Shown here piece by piece: positions 1 to 7,698 of a stretch of DNA of 63,136 nt. Each line of letters begins with the position of its first letter. Position 1 is the stretch's first letter. The stretch is from CAZVYS01 sp964630755 (GTDB lineage Bacteria > Patescibacteriota > Microgenomatia > UBA1400 > CG1-02-47-37). The notes under the pieces are model-generated. The model was given only the letters and a program-made list of their open reading frames with translations. It had not been told where the DNA came from and did no database searches. The translations under genes and the position numbers were made by a program. The DNA lies in contig CAZVYS010000003.1 of assembly GCA_964630755.1 (NCBI GenBank), positions 1 to 63,136 of the forward strand, read 5' to 3'.

Positions 1-119
1 GGTTAAGTGAGATTATGAGCCTCACGAGATACTTACCTCCCACCCGCTATGTTAATGAACAATTGCTATTTTACCAGACTTCCAACAATCCTCAAACTAT
101 ATCTAACTATCTTAAGTAA
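1..119 (+). CDS. 3' end of an unidentified gene (partial at left edge)
   Basis: An open frame enters from the left edge (frame from base 3) and ends at TAA 117-119. The 38 visible residues end in SNNPQTISNYLK and match no family I know. It stops two bases before the convergent stop of the kinase-like gene. The Asn/Thr/Pro-rich style resembles other plus-strand genes here, which is the main reason to call it coding; a chance open frame of this length is possible. Confidence 0.4.
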   Translation, partial: LSEIMSLTRYLPPTRYVNEQLLFYQTSNNPQTISNYLK

Positions 120-121
120 AT

Positions 122-823
122 TTACGGCCTATATTTTCGCCACTCTGGATACTTATTTTTAAAAGCTGCCACTATAATATTAGCAGCTTGTTCAGTCGAC
201 AGATAAGTAGTATTAACTATCAAATCATAATAATTAGCCTTGCTTGGATGAATACCAAAATACTGCTTAATATATGTTTTTCTCTCTTTATCAAACTTCT
301 TAATCCTCTCCTTGGCTTCATACAAAGTAAAGCCTTCATATTGTGAAGTGTAGCCCGCTCTAACTAAAAACGGAGCCACAATCCGAACATGTAGCCCCCC
401 ATACTGATTAGTTACAAACGCTCCTCCTCTTCCTAAAATTACACAGTTGCCTTTTCTAGCCACAGACAAAATCACTTCACACAAACTCTTAATAAAAGTT
501 TGCTCAGATACATATTCTGGATTAAGTAGAGAATGAACCAAGTCATCCATAAATCCTCTATCTTTTTCATCCAATGACTTAATTAACGCTTTTCTCTTCT
601 TAGCCTTCTTTGCAGTCATGTCAATCAAACTTCTGTTATACAATCGAAAGCCAAGTTTTTTTGCTACTAGTTCTGCTATTGGCTTACCACCACTACCAGA
701 CTCACGAGACACCGTTATAAACGGCCTCATCTGCATTTTTCTAGCTGGCATCTTTGACTTATCCCGAAGCACCATTTCTCGTCTTTTTACGTGTTTAGAA
801 ACTAAGTTATCCAGTAATCCCAT
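122..823 (-). CDS. Cytidylate kinase-like family protein
   Basis: A P-loop nucleotide/nucleoside kinase-like protein of 233 residues. Seen: a nucleotide-binding loop SRESGSGGK at residues 39-47 after a basic N-terminal segment, then VILGRGG near 127-133, the usual second conserved block of the cytidylate-kinase-like family (Cytidylate_kin2). The C-terminal half has the Arg-rich lid and a YYDLIVNT strand expected of this fold. The start at 823 follows a good GGAGG ribosome site. Substrate is unknown; these proteins are separate from true Cmk. It is monocistronic, 58 nt downstream of the FtsB-like gene on the same strand. Confidence 0.8.
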   Translation of the reverse strand: MGLLDNLVSKHVKRREMVLRDKSKMPARKMQMRPFITVSRESGSGGKPIAELVAKKLGFRLYNRSLIDMTAKKAKKRKALIKSLDEKDRGFMDDLVHSLLNPEYVSEQTFIKSLCEVILSVARKGNCVILGRGGAFVTNQYGGLHVRIVAPFLVRAGYTSQYEGFTLYEAKERIKKFDKERKTYIKQYFGIHPSKANYYDLIVNTTYLSTEQAANIIVAAFKNKYPEWRKYRP

Positions 824-881
824 ATTATTCCTCCACTATTTACGCAAGCCCAACTAATTATACCACCAAAAACAAGCCTGA

Positions 882-1250
882 TTAATAAAAAAACAGCTCT
901 TGCCACTTCCTAATACTGCTCAACTCTCTTTCATCATCTAATAAATCCATCACTTCCAAATCAGCTGTTTTTATCACCTCTTCTGGTATTATCACAATTT
1001 CTTCATTAGGCTTCGCCATCTTCAGCTTATTTCTCACTTGAGTTTCCCACCACTCGCCTGTTTCTATTTCCTTTAAATTCTGTTCTAATAAAAACTGCTC
1101 TTGCTTTGCATTTAATAAATCTTGTTCTGCCTCGCTAATTCGATCATCAGTGCGACTTAGTTTAATAATATCTTTAACTAGCCTAATCGACATCATCACA
1201 CTAATTACCATAATAATATACGCTAGAAGCCTCTTCTTCCCAGTTGACAT
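882..1250 (-). CDS. FtsB/DivIC-like septum formation initiator
   Basis: A 122-residue bitopic membrane protein. One transmembrane helix at about residues 8-26 is followed by a coiled coil rich in Glu, Gln and Leu (about 35-65), then a short conserved tail ending in a PEE motif. This is the layout of the FtsB/DivIC family, whose members join the FtsQ-FtsL complex at the division septum. ATG at 1250 has a GGAGG site. The gene is divergent from the recombinase, whose ATG lies 33 bp away. FtsB versus DivIC cannot be settled. Confidence 0.75.
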   Translation of the reverse strand: MSTGKKRLLAYIIMVISVMMSIRLVKDIIKLSRTDDRISEAEQDLLNAKQEQFLLEQNLKEIETGEWWETQVRNKLKMAKPNEEIVIIPEEVIKTADLEVMDLLDDERELSSIRKWQELFFY

Positions 1251-1282
1251 CTATCCTCCTTGCTGGTATTATAAGATACTTT

Positions 1283-2152
1283 ATGACTAAAAAAACTCAA
1301 ACAGATCTTCAATCTGCACGTCTTAATTTTGTCAACGACCTAAAGAAACTAGGTCGTTCAAGTGCTACCATCCTAGCATACAACAAAGATGTCGACCAAC
1401 TAATCGAATTTGCTTTAAAAAACAAAGCTTCTGAACCCAGTCAATTAACCACTGACCATATCGAAGGTTTTAAAGCCTATTTAAGTGACGAAAAATACAC
1501 TGCTAAATCTATTTCCCGAAAACTTAATTCTATCAAGACTTTTTGTCGTTTCTTAATCAATCAAAACTTAATTAAAGATAATCCAGCCGCAGTTGTTTCT
1601 CATCCCAAATACGAAATTAAACCTCCTCGTATCTTAACTAAAATGGAATATCGCAGCTTAAGAGATGTTTGCCGAGATGATATTCGTGTCTATGCCATCG
1701 TTGAAATCCTTCTTCAAACCGGTATTCGCATCGGTGAACTAGCTAATCTAGAATTAACTGATGTCGACTCAAACAAGCTAGCTATCAGAGCTTACGAGTC
1801 CCACGCCGCTCGCAGTGTTCCTTTAAACAAAGCTGGTCAAGTTGCTTTAACCGAATACTTAAAAGTCAGGCCAAAAACCAAAACCAAAAACATCTTTGTT
1901 ACCAAAACTGGTAAACCTTTTTTAATCCGAAACATCAGAACTGCCATTGACAGATACTTTAAGTTAGCTGATATCAAAAACGCCAAAGTCAATGACCTAA
2001 GACACACCTTTATCGCCCACCAACTCCAAGCTGGCACTCCTTTAACTTTAATCAGTCAATTAGTTGGCCACAAAAGACTATCTACCACTGAAAAATATCT
2101 CGAAGTTGTCAAGAAAAAAGCCGACTCCCCCGCTCACTTAGAAGAGCTTTAA
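1283..2152 (+). CDS. Tyrosine recombinase (XerC/XerD-like) with altered catalytic residues
   Basis: A site-specific recombinase/integrase of 289 residues: N-terminal SAM-like core-binding domain (about 5-95) and C-terminal catalytic domain (about 115-280). Seen: Arg149 in TGIRIGEL, Arg240 in NDLRHTF, His263 in VGHKRLSTTEKY and nucleophile Tyr272. Two usual residues are absent: the beta-hairpin Lys position reads SHAARSVPL (Ala) and the HxxR His is Asn237. Length is normal for Xer. I chose ATG 1283; the upstream TTG/GTG-type extension would overlap the divergent gene. No ribosome site is visible, and TATAAG lies just upstream, so the mRNA may be leaderless. Confidence 0.85.
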   Translation: MTKKTQTDLQSARLNFVNDLKKLGRSSATILAYNKDVDQLIEFALKNKASEPSQLTTDHIEGFKAYLSDEKYTAKSISRKLNSIKTFCRFLINQNLIKDNPAAVVSHPKYEIKPPRILTKMEYRSLRDVCRDDIRVYAIVEILLQTGIRIGELANLELTDVDSNKLAIRAYESHAARSVPLNKAGQVALTEYLKVRPKTKTKNIFVTKTGKPFLIRNIRTAIDRYFKLADIKNAKVNDLRHTFIAHQLQAGTPLTLISQLVGHKRLSTTEKYLEVVKKKADSPAHLEEL

Positions 2153-2156
2153 ATTG

Positions 2157-2230
2157 TAGGCGCGGCTGGACTCGAACCAGCGACCGCCAAGGTATAAGCT
2201 TGGTGCTACTACCAACTGAGCTACGCGCCT
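2157..2230 (-). tRNA. tRNA-Ile, anticodon UAU
   Basis: Minus-strand cloverleaf of 74 nt. Acceptor AGGCGCG/CGCGCCT pairs over 7 bp, with discriminator A and no encoded CCA. The D arm is GCT...AGC. Anticodon stem CCAAG/CTTGG has loop CTTATAC, giving anticodon TAT. T arm GCTGG TTCGAGT CCAGC is intact. UAU reads the AUA isoleucine codon directly; most bacteria read AUA with a CAU anticodon modified by TilS. It lies between the convergent ends of the recombinase and a small hypothetical gene. Confidence 0.93.
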
Positions 2231-2257
2231 TTATAACTGCTGTATTTTACCATAAGT

Positions 2258-2539
2258 TTACTTATCAACTTTTACTATCATCGGCTGTCCGCCTTTTCCA
2301 TCACACGCCCGCGTCGCACCATCTATCTCAGTCACAAACTGCCTACCACATCCATCTTCTCCTCCACATTTTGGCACCACACCGCTCCGCCAAAATCCTG
2401 GCTGATCAATTACTGCCCTAACTTCTTGCTTCGATCTGGCAGCTACCGGAAAATAAACAGCCTGGTCAAACCGACCACCACATCCCTCATCCCTTGGATG
2501 AATAAATGACACTAACCAAGTTTCAGATTCGGTTTTCAT
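2258..2539 (-). CDS. Small Cys/Gly-containing hypothetical protein
   Basis: Unrecognised 93-residue protein. Four cysteines fall in two groups, GCGGRF and KCGGEDGCGRQF, with a later ACDGKGG, which could bind a metal, but no named zinc fold is evident. I start at ATG 2539 because a TATAAT box lies exactly 6 nt upstream (2546-2551), which suggests a leaderless mRNA; an alternative start at 2557 has no support. It ends 27 nt from the tRNA 5' end and lies just downstream of the TraG-like ATPase. Confidence 0.6.
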   Translation of the reverse strand: MKTESETWLVSFIHPRDEGCGGRFDQAVYFPVAARSKQEVRAVIDQPGFWRSGVVPKCGGEDGCGRQFVTEIDGATRACDGKGGQPMIVKVDK

Positions 2540-2545
2540 TCGCCT

Positions 2546-2551
2546 ATTATA
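2546..2551 (-). promoter_or_regulatory. -10 box TATAAT, leaderless start
   Basis: Minus-strand TATAAT followed by 6 nt and then the ATG at 2539. With transcription starting 6-7 nt after the -10 box, the mRNA would begin at the start codon. This is one of ten such promoters in the window with a 6-nt gap. Confidence 0.6.
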
Positions 2552-2571
2552 CCCCAACCTTACAACTCAAC

Positions 2572-4902
2572 CTACAACTTCGACCGCTGAACAATCTCTG
2601 CCTCAATCACATTCTTATCTCTTGCATACTTCAATCTTGATAACTGCTTAACCATCTCAGCCATCTTGGTACTTCTCAGTGACTTTATTCTAGCCATATC
2701 TTTAGTCAAATCCATGCTAAACGGCGGCACTGGCTCATTGTCTACAATTGTTTTTATATAAGCATTAAACCGCTCAATGTTAATTAAATCAGTTTCTGTA
2801 AAATTAGGTTGAAACTCATGCTGAAGATAATTAGCATCTGTCACCCCTACCCTAAAAGTGAGTAAAGTGCCTACATTTCCAAAAATAGCATTTTTAACCT
2901 CTTCATCCATCTGACCAATAAACTGATTAGCCACCGTCAACGACAATCCAAACTTCCTAGCCTCTGACAGAATTTGAGCAAAATCTGGAGTAGCAAAGTT
3001 CTGAAACTCGTCCACATATACATAAAAAGGCTTTCTTTCTTCTTCAGGAATATCCTGTCTACTCATCGAGGCAATTAAAAGCTTTGGCACTAAGATCAAA
3101 CCTAAAAAGTTACTATTCTCTTCTCCAATTCTACCTTTAGCTAAATTAATCAACAATATTTTCCCTTCATCCATTACTTGCCTAAAATTAAAAGCCGACT
3201 CAGATTGCCCAATAATATTTCTCATCATCTTGTTAGTCACAAATCTACCAAACTTACTCACAATGTAATCTAAAACTTCTGACTTATGAAAATCACTTGT
3301 TTGTGAAATTTGATCTGTCCAGTATCTTCTTACAATCGGATCCTGCACTTTCGGCAACAATTCCTGCACATACTTACTATCTGTCAACACCCTCACTACC
3401 TCAATAAAAGTACTTCCTTCTTCACACATCACCGTCAACATAGCATTTCTAATAGCGTGCTCAAATCTTGGACCAATAATTCCTGTTTTATGCGGATCAT
3501 AAAGCTTATACATCAACCCAACAATCGAAGTCACCACAAAATGCTTTTCCTCTTCAGTCCGAGCTTCAAGCATGTTCAATCCCATTGGCCTGTCAGTATC
3601 CGATGGATTAAAATATATTACATCCTCGGCCCGTTCTGGTGGAATCATCTCCAAAATCTTCTCAACCGTGTCATGTGGATCAATAAAACAAACCCCTTTT
3701 CCCTCTTTAATGTCTTGCATAATCAAATCTGTTAAAAGCTCTGACTTTCCCACACCTGTCTTGCCAATAATATAAGTATGCCTTAATCTATCTGAATCAC
3801 TTAAATGAACATTTCTAGTTACTCCCCGATAAATACTTTTCCCTATAAACAAACCAGATTTCGGAATCAAAGCTGGCGCAGGCGCTCGTTTAGCTCTTAC
3901 CCAAAAAATATGTGGCGTTTCTATACTCTTATTTGGTAAATGAAAAATAGTCGCTAACTCTTCAACGCTCAAAACACTCTTGTTTCCAAGAACCGGCTGA
4001 TACCGATAAATAAAATCAATCATAAACATCTTCTTTAGTCTAATCTTCTGATTAGTAAAGCCGTTATGATCAGAAGAATACTGCGAAAAAGCAGAAGTCA
4101 TATTAGACAAATGAGCTTCTGCTGCCTCTTTTGTTGTCGAGCTCACCACCATCCTGACTAAAGTATTAAATCCAGGTTTTGAGCATTTATTTTCTATCTC
4201 TTCATAAGTCTTAGGGTCAATATTATACTGAGCTGTCTCAGGATCAGACTCTTCTTTTTTAGTTTTAGAAATAAACGATCTACCAGCCGATTGCCAATCA
4301 TTATCAGCTGGAGAAATCACTACTTGCATTACTGCTCCTTCATTATCTCCCATCTTAGCCATTGCCGCCGTAATGCTAGAAAGCGGATCAACCGGCAAAT
4401 CTTTATATACCTGTATCGGATAAAAAGAAGCACTGCTAAGCTTCATCGATGCAAACGCCACCTTGCCATGATCAGAAAAAATACTATACTCATCTACTTC
4501 TTTAACATCAGCTCCTGGATAAGCTCCGTGAATTTGCTTTTCAACTAAATCCCGCAACTTCTCTGGCACAGACACATAAAACCTTATATCTTCTTTTCTA
4601 GCTACAATCTCAAATGACAAATGCTCTTGAGCTTTAAGAAACGAAAAAATCCCTCCACTTTTTTTAAGACTAATTAACGATGCAAACATCTGCTCCGCCG
4701 CGTCAATCTTAATCTCATTATCTCTAGGTACAGCAATCTGTAGCAACACAAACTCTAGCGATTTCTTTTCCCTATCTCTAAACTTCCACCAACGAACAAA
4801 TAAATAAAATAAACCTGCAAATACTAAAAGACCCAATCCCAATCCAAAAGCTACCAGAACTAAATACCTAGCTTGATCAAGTATGGTTGAAAATTGATCC
4901 AT
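2572..4902 (-). CDS. TraG/VirD4-like membrane ATPase (type IV coupling protein-like)
   Basis: A 776-residue P-loop ATPase of the HerA/VirD4/TraG superfamily. Seen: one N-terminal transmembrane helix (about 17-36); a long middle domain; Walker A GKTGVGKS at 380-387; FIDPHD at about 406-411; Walker B VYVDEFQNF at 628-636; and a VANQFIGQ block near 658, typical of proteins that pump DNA or protein through the membrane. Known: relatives couple substrate to type IV secretion or pili. No other secretion gene is in view. Its start overlaps the stop of the preceding small gene (TAATG), so the two are translationally coupled. Confidence 0.82.
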   Translation of the reverse strand: MDQFSTILDQARYLVLVAFGLGLGLLVFAGLFYLFVRWWKFRDREKKSLEFVLLQIAVPRDNEIKIDAAEQMFASLISLKKSGGIFSFLKAQEHLSFEIVARKEDIRFYVSVPEKLRDLVEKQIHGAYPGADVKEVDEYSIFSDHGKVAFASMKLSSASFYPIQVYKDLPVDPLSSITAAMAKMGDNEGAVMQVVISPADNDWQSAGRSFISKTKKEESDPETAQYNIDPKTYEEIENKCSKPGFNTLVRMVVSSTTKEAAEAHLSNMTSAFSQYSSDHNGFTNQKIRLKKMFMIDFIYRYQPVLGNKSVLSVEELATIFHLPNKSIETPHIFWVRAKRAPAPALIPKSGLFIGKSIYRGVTRNVHLSDSDRLRHTYIIGKTGVGKSELLTDLIMQDIKEGKGVCFIDPHDTVEKILEMIPPERAEDVIYFNPSDTDRPMGLNMLEARTEEEKHFVVTSIVGLMYKLYDPHKTGIIGPRFEHAIRNAMLTVMCEEGSTFIEVVRVLTDSKYVQELLPKVQDPIVRRYWTDQISQTSDFHKSEVLDYIVSKFGRFVTNKMMRNIIGQSESAFNFRQVMDEGKILLINLAKGRIGEENSNFLGLILVPKLLIASMSRQDIPEEERKPFYVYVDEFQNFATPDFAQILSEARKFGLSLTVANQFIGQMDEEVKNAIFGNVGTLLTFRVGVTDANYLQHEFQPNFTETDLINIERFNAYIKTIVDNEPVPPFSMDLTKDMARIKSLRSTKMAEMVKQLSRLKYARDKNVIEAEIVQRSKL

Positions 4903-5333
4903 TACTTTCTCCTATAAGCTACTTTACCAGAAAACATCTTCATCATTCGCACGCACCACTCAGCTAACCATCTAACGCTATCAAGAACCTTGCGATGCAG
5001 CCCCTTATCTACTTCTTCTTTTGTTAATGGCAATACCACCTTAAACTTATTTTTCTTTTTATCATCAACGTCATCAAGCACCACTTGTCCTTTATCATCA
5101 GTTACTGGTTGTTGCAAGGCTGCATCTTCTTTCTCTAGCTTCTCAAGCCAACTTTCTACCTCAGGCTCCAAATCCACCTTTCTAGTATACTCGGTCATTG
5201 GAGTCACTTCTTGCTTGCCCACTCCAGCATCTACTCTCTCTTTTCCAGCCGACAAACCACCACCTGCTAATGTCTGTCCCGTAACCGCGGGATCTTGCTT
5301 CTTTTTCTTGTCATCCTTGGGCAGATTAGTCAT
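4902..5333 (-). CDS. Hypothetical protein coupled to the TraG-like ATPase
   Basis: A 143-residue hydrophilic protein. The first 45 residues are low-complexity Lys/Gly/Asp; the middle (about 48-75) is acidic and helical (LEPEVESWLEKLEKED); the C-terminal third holds a basic helix (VRWLAEWCVRMMKMF). No family recognised. The stop overlaps the ATPase start, so it is likely an accessory of that ATPase. TATCAT sits 6 nt before ATG 5333, so this is probably the leaderless first gene of the pair. Confidence 0.7.
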   Translation of the reverse strand: MTNLPKDDKKKKQDPAVTGQTLAGGGLSAGKERVDAGVGKQEVTPMTEYTRKVDLEPEVESWLEKLEKEDAALQQPVTDDKGQVVLDDVDDKKKNKFKVVLPLTKEEVDKGLHRKVLDSVRWLAEWCVRMMKMFSGKVAYRRK

Positions 5334-5339
5334 ATACTC

Positions 5340-5345
5340 ATGATA
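5340..5345 (-). promoter_or_regulatory. -10 box TATCAT, leaderless start
   Basis: Minus-strand TATCAT ends 6 nt before ATG 5333. Inferred to start a leaderless transcript covering the small hypothetical gene and the TraG-like ATPase. Confidence 0.45.
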
Positions 5346-5361
5346 TCACAAATCCTAATCC

Positions 5362-6444
5362 CTATAATCTATCTTTGTAGCTATCCACCAAGGCTTCAAA
5401 CTGCTCCCAACCCCTTAAAGCTAAATTATCTCCTTCACCATAAAACGCCTCCCAATACCTCCAGGCATTTTTACTTCCACTAAATACTATGTTTTTAGCA
5501 AACTTATAAAAAGGCTCTGAAGCCTCAACTTCATTAACTAAACCTCCTGCTTTCTTATTAAAAAACCATGGTTGACTTAAAGCAAAGTCTGTTGCCAAAG
5601 AAAATCGATTAGCATCATAATTCACATCCCCTGCCTGCAATAAATCTGCTCTTGCAACTATTTCTCTAACTATCTCAACCGTCTTTTCTCCCCAACCGCT
5701 ATTTGCTAAATTCCCACTATATCTAGTCTTAAAATCTTGACTAGTTTCATCACTCTCATAATCCACCATCAACATTACTGCCATCACTTCTTTAGAGCTT
5801 ACCTTACCCATGCTTAACTCACGCATTCTTGCCATCACATAAACTTTACTATCCACTAAATCCCAATCAACATCATGAATCATCATAGCCTTCAAGACAA
5901 CTTCGACCTTTCTTAGATCCAACATCTCTGTAGTTAACTCTTTTATTTTTAAGGCTCCGATTAACTCTCTAGCTGTATTAATTACAACCTGAGCTACATG
6001 ACCATTAGCCTCTTTCCAGCTACCTAAATTATGATAATAAGCCTTTTCATCTACTGGTAATCCTTCAGCTAAATCCTGATATGCTTCATGCACTACCCTC
6101 AATCCTTCAATCATCTGACCCACTTTTTTAAGATTAAAAAAACCACCAAATCCTTCCTCAATCTCCAACCAAGCTAACTCTCCATAGCCTTTCCCGTTCT
6201 CACCATTATCCTGATATTTCTCTCTTAATCGCTCCTCGTCCTCTCCAAACCCTTTCCATCTAGCTGGTGTGGTTACTAACCACACTCCATTTTCTTTGCC
6301 CAGTAACTCCCAAATCTCTTCTGGCAACAATTCTTTTGGGAAAAAACTCTCTTCTAAACCTGTCATTTCTTTAAAAGGCCGAGTCTCAATATTTGCTCGC
6401 AGTGGTTCTTTATTTACTTTTTCAGCTTGCTCTAAGTTATTCAT
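5362..6444 (-). CDS. Hypothetical protein, possible HD-domain fold
   Basis: A 360-residue soluble protein I do not firmly recognise. A His-containing helix (GHVAQVV, about 149-155), then a hydrophobic helix ending in MMIHDVDWDLV (His-Asp pair near 193-194) and a later ARADLLQAGDVNYDANRF segment, resemble the spaced His...His-Asp...Asp ligands of HD metal-dependent phosphohydrolases. That is a tentative reading. It lies 11 nt after the corrinoid adenosyltransferase gene, so it is probably last in the nrd-maf-cobA transcript. Confidence 0.6.
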   Translation of the reverse strand: MNNLEQAEKVNKEPLRANIETRPFKEMTGLEESFFPKELLPEEIWELLGKENGVWLVTTPARWKGFGEDEERLREKYQDNGENGKGYGELAWLEIEEGFGGFFNLKKVGQMIEGLRVVHEAYQDLAEGLPVDEKAYYHNLGSWKEANGHVAQVVINTARELIGALKIKELTTEMLDLRKVEVVLKAMMIHDVDWDLVDSKVYVMARMRELSMGKVSSKEVMAVMLMVDYESDETSQDFKTRYSGNLANSGWGEKTVEIVREIVARADLLQAGDVNYDANRFSLATDFALSQPWFFNKKAGGLVNEVEASEPFYKFAKNIVFSGSKNAWRYWEAFYGEGDNLALRGWEQFEALVDSYKDRL

Positions 6445-6455
6445 TGTTATTCACC

Positions 6456-7010
6456 CTAATAATCAAGGCCCTTAACAGCCTTAATTCCTTTATCAAACGG
6501 GTGTTTAATTTTCTTACACTCTGTCACCAAATCCGCCACCTCTAATAATCTTGCTGAGACTTCAAGGCCAGGCCTTGAAGTTCTCCCTGTTAAAACAACA
6601 TGAGTCTTCCCCCTCTTCCCTACTACTCTCATAACTTCTTTTTCCTTTATCAGTTTATCAGCAATCGCCTTAACCACCTCATCCATTACTAACACATCCA
6701 CTTTTTTTAACAAACTCTCAGCTTTTTTTAAGGCCGCGGCCGCGGCCTTCTTATGCTCTTCAGGAAACGCTTTGTCTGTTGGCAATTTATAAAATCCCTT
6801 TCCCATAAAATACATCTCTATTTTACCTTCAGGGATCATCCCTGAAGGTAACTTCTTCTCAGATATTGGCCAACTTTCTTCTTTATACCAACTCACCCAA
6901 CCCACCTTCATCTTATTGCATGCCGCTCTTGCTACCATTCCCAAAGCCGCCGAGGTCTTACCCTTCCCGTTTCCTGTAAAAACATAAACTAAGCCATCTT
7001 TAACGCTCAT
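6456..7010 (-). CDS. cobA: Cob(I)alamin/corrinoid adenosyltransferase (CobA/CobO type)
   Basis: Transfers the 5'-deoxyadenosyl group from ATP to Co(I) corrinoids, making the adenosylcobalamin the three reductases upstream need. Seen: P-loop GNGKGKTS at 13-20, WVSWYKEESWP at about 38-48, VLVMDEV near 105-111 and the closing HPFDKGIKAVKGLDY. Length (184) is normal for CobA/CobO. It overlaps the 3' end of maf by 11 nt. Two short perfect hairpins lie inside the gene (6559-6585 and 6825-6852), both of CTTCA-GG...CC-TGAAG form and encoding TSRPGLEVS and PSGMIPEGK. Confidence 0.92.
   Translation of the reverse strand: MSVKDGLVYVFTGNGKGKTSAALGMVARAACNKMKVGWVSWYKEESWPISEKKLPSGMIPEGKIEMYFMGKGFYKLPTDKAFPEEHKKAAAAALKKAESLLKKVDVLVMDEVVKAIADKLIKEKEVMRVVGKRGKTHVVLTGRTSRPGLEVSARLLEVADLVTECKKIKHPFDKGIKAVKGLDY
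6559..6585. repeat. Palindrome inside cobA (CTTCAAGG family)
   Basis: CTTCAAGGCC AG GCCTTGAAG forms a near-perfect palindrome within coding sequence. The same plan recurs at 6825-6852 and 49194-49222 with different middle bases. Confidence 0.6.
6825..6852. repeat. Palindrome inside cobA, second copy
   Basis: ACCTTCAGGG ATCA TCCCTGAAGGT pairs over about 11 bp. It lies in the cobA segment coding PSGMIPEGK. Compared with 6559, the stem changes on both sides together. Confidence 0.6.
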
Positions 7011-7698
7011 AGCCTGTCTCTAGTTTACACTTTTTTCGCCAGTCTTTTACTGGCTTTACTCCAAACTCTTTCAATAAATTCTCAAGATACTCAAGCGGAA
7101 AACCCAATACATTAGTAAAAGAGCCTTTAATTTCTTTTACCAAACTCCCATATCCCGGTAACTGATACCTAATACTATACCCTCCCCCCTTGTCTAACAC
7201 TTCAAACTTTTTTAAATAATCTTCAATAATCTTTTCCTTATAAGCCTTCATCTTCACCTTAGTTTCACACACGCTTAATCTTCCCTCTTCAGATTTAGAA
7301 TCAACCAAAGCTACTCCACACCAAACCGAGTGAGTCTTGCCACCTAAACTCATCAACATCTTCTTGGCTTCTTTTTTATCTCTAGGCTTTCCTATCTGTC
7401 TTCCCTCAAGCTCCACAATCAAATCCGATCCAATAATTAAACTTCTCTCTTCACTTTCCCCTCGGCTTTTACCAATGGTCGAATGGTGAATACCATTCGT
7501 CGAGGATTTTTTGCTAAGTTCACCCGGCGAATGCCGGGGATTGCTAGCCTTTAACATACTAAGTTCCGCCACCAAGTCCTCACCACTATCTGCCTTTATT
7601 TTCGCCTCGTCAACCTTATGCCCAACTACCTTAAAAGGTAAGCCCATCCACTTAAGTAGCTCCTTTCTTCTTGGTGACTCTGAAGCTAAATAGAGCAT
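7000..7698 (-). CDS. maf: Maf-like nucleoside triphosphate pyrophosphatase carrying an in-frame repeat
   Basis: Maf proteins hydrolyse non-canonical or modified NTPs (house-cleaning). Seen: the N-terminal SESPRRKELL signature (about 5-14), VDEAKIK, the LIIGSDLIVELEGRQIGKPRDKKEA block, a GGYSIRYQLPG variant of the family loop, and an IKGSFTNVLGFPLE C-terminal block. ATG 7698 gives the standard MLYLASESPRR start and overlaps the nrdJ stop by 13 nt. Odd: residues about 53-78, between helix 2 and LIIGSD, are an extra segment encoded by an F1 repeat read on its complement, making the protein longer than the usual ~190-200 residues. Confidence 0.92.
   Translation of the reverse strand: MLYLASESPRRKELLKWMGLPFKVVGHKVDEAKIKADSGEDLVAELSMLKASNPRHSPGELSKKSSTNGIHHSTIGKSRGESEERSLIIGSDLIVELEGRQIGKPRDKKEAKKMLMSLGGKTHSVWCGVALVDSKSEEGRLSVCETKVKMKAYKEKIIEDYLKKFEVLDKGGGYSIRYQLPGYGSLVKEIKGSFTNVLGFPLEYLENLLKEFGVKPVKDWRKKCKLETGYER
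7465..7540 (+). repeat. F1 repeat copy 1, inside maf
   Basis: Stem 1 GAATGGTGAATACCATTC at 7481-7498 (8 bp counting the flanking C-G) and stem 2 CCCGGCGAATGCCGGG at 7523-7538, both with loop GAAT. maf stays open across it on the opposite strand. Confidence 0.88.

Noticed and set aside
1..25. A gene starting on the minus strand near the left edge (GTG at 23-25 after a GGAGG)
   Set aside because: Only eight codons are visible and the plus-strand frame through the same bases is longer; cannot be decided.
2258..2421. Plus-strand frames across the small gene at 2258-2539 and next to the tRNA
   Set aside because: They are mirror frames of a C-rich strand, with no start signal or recognisable sequence.
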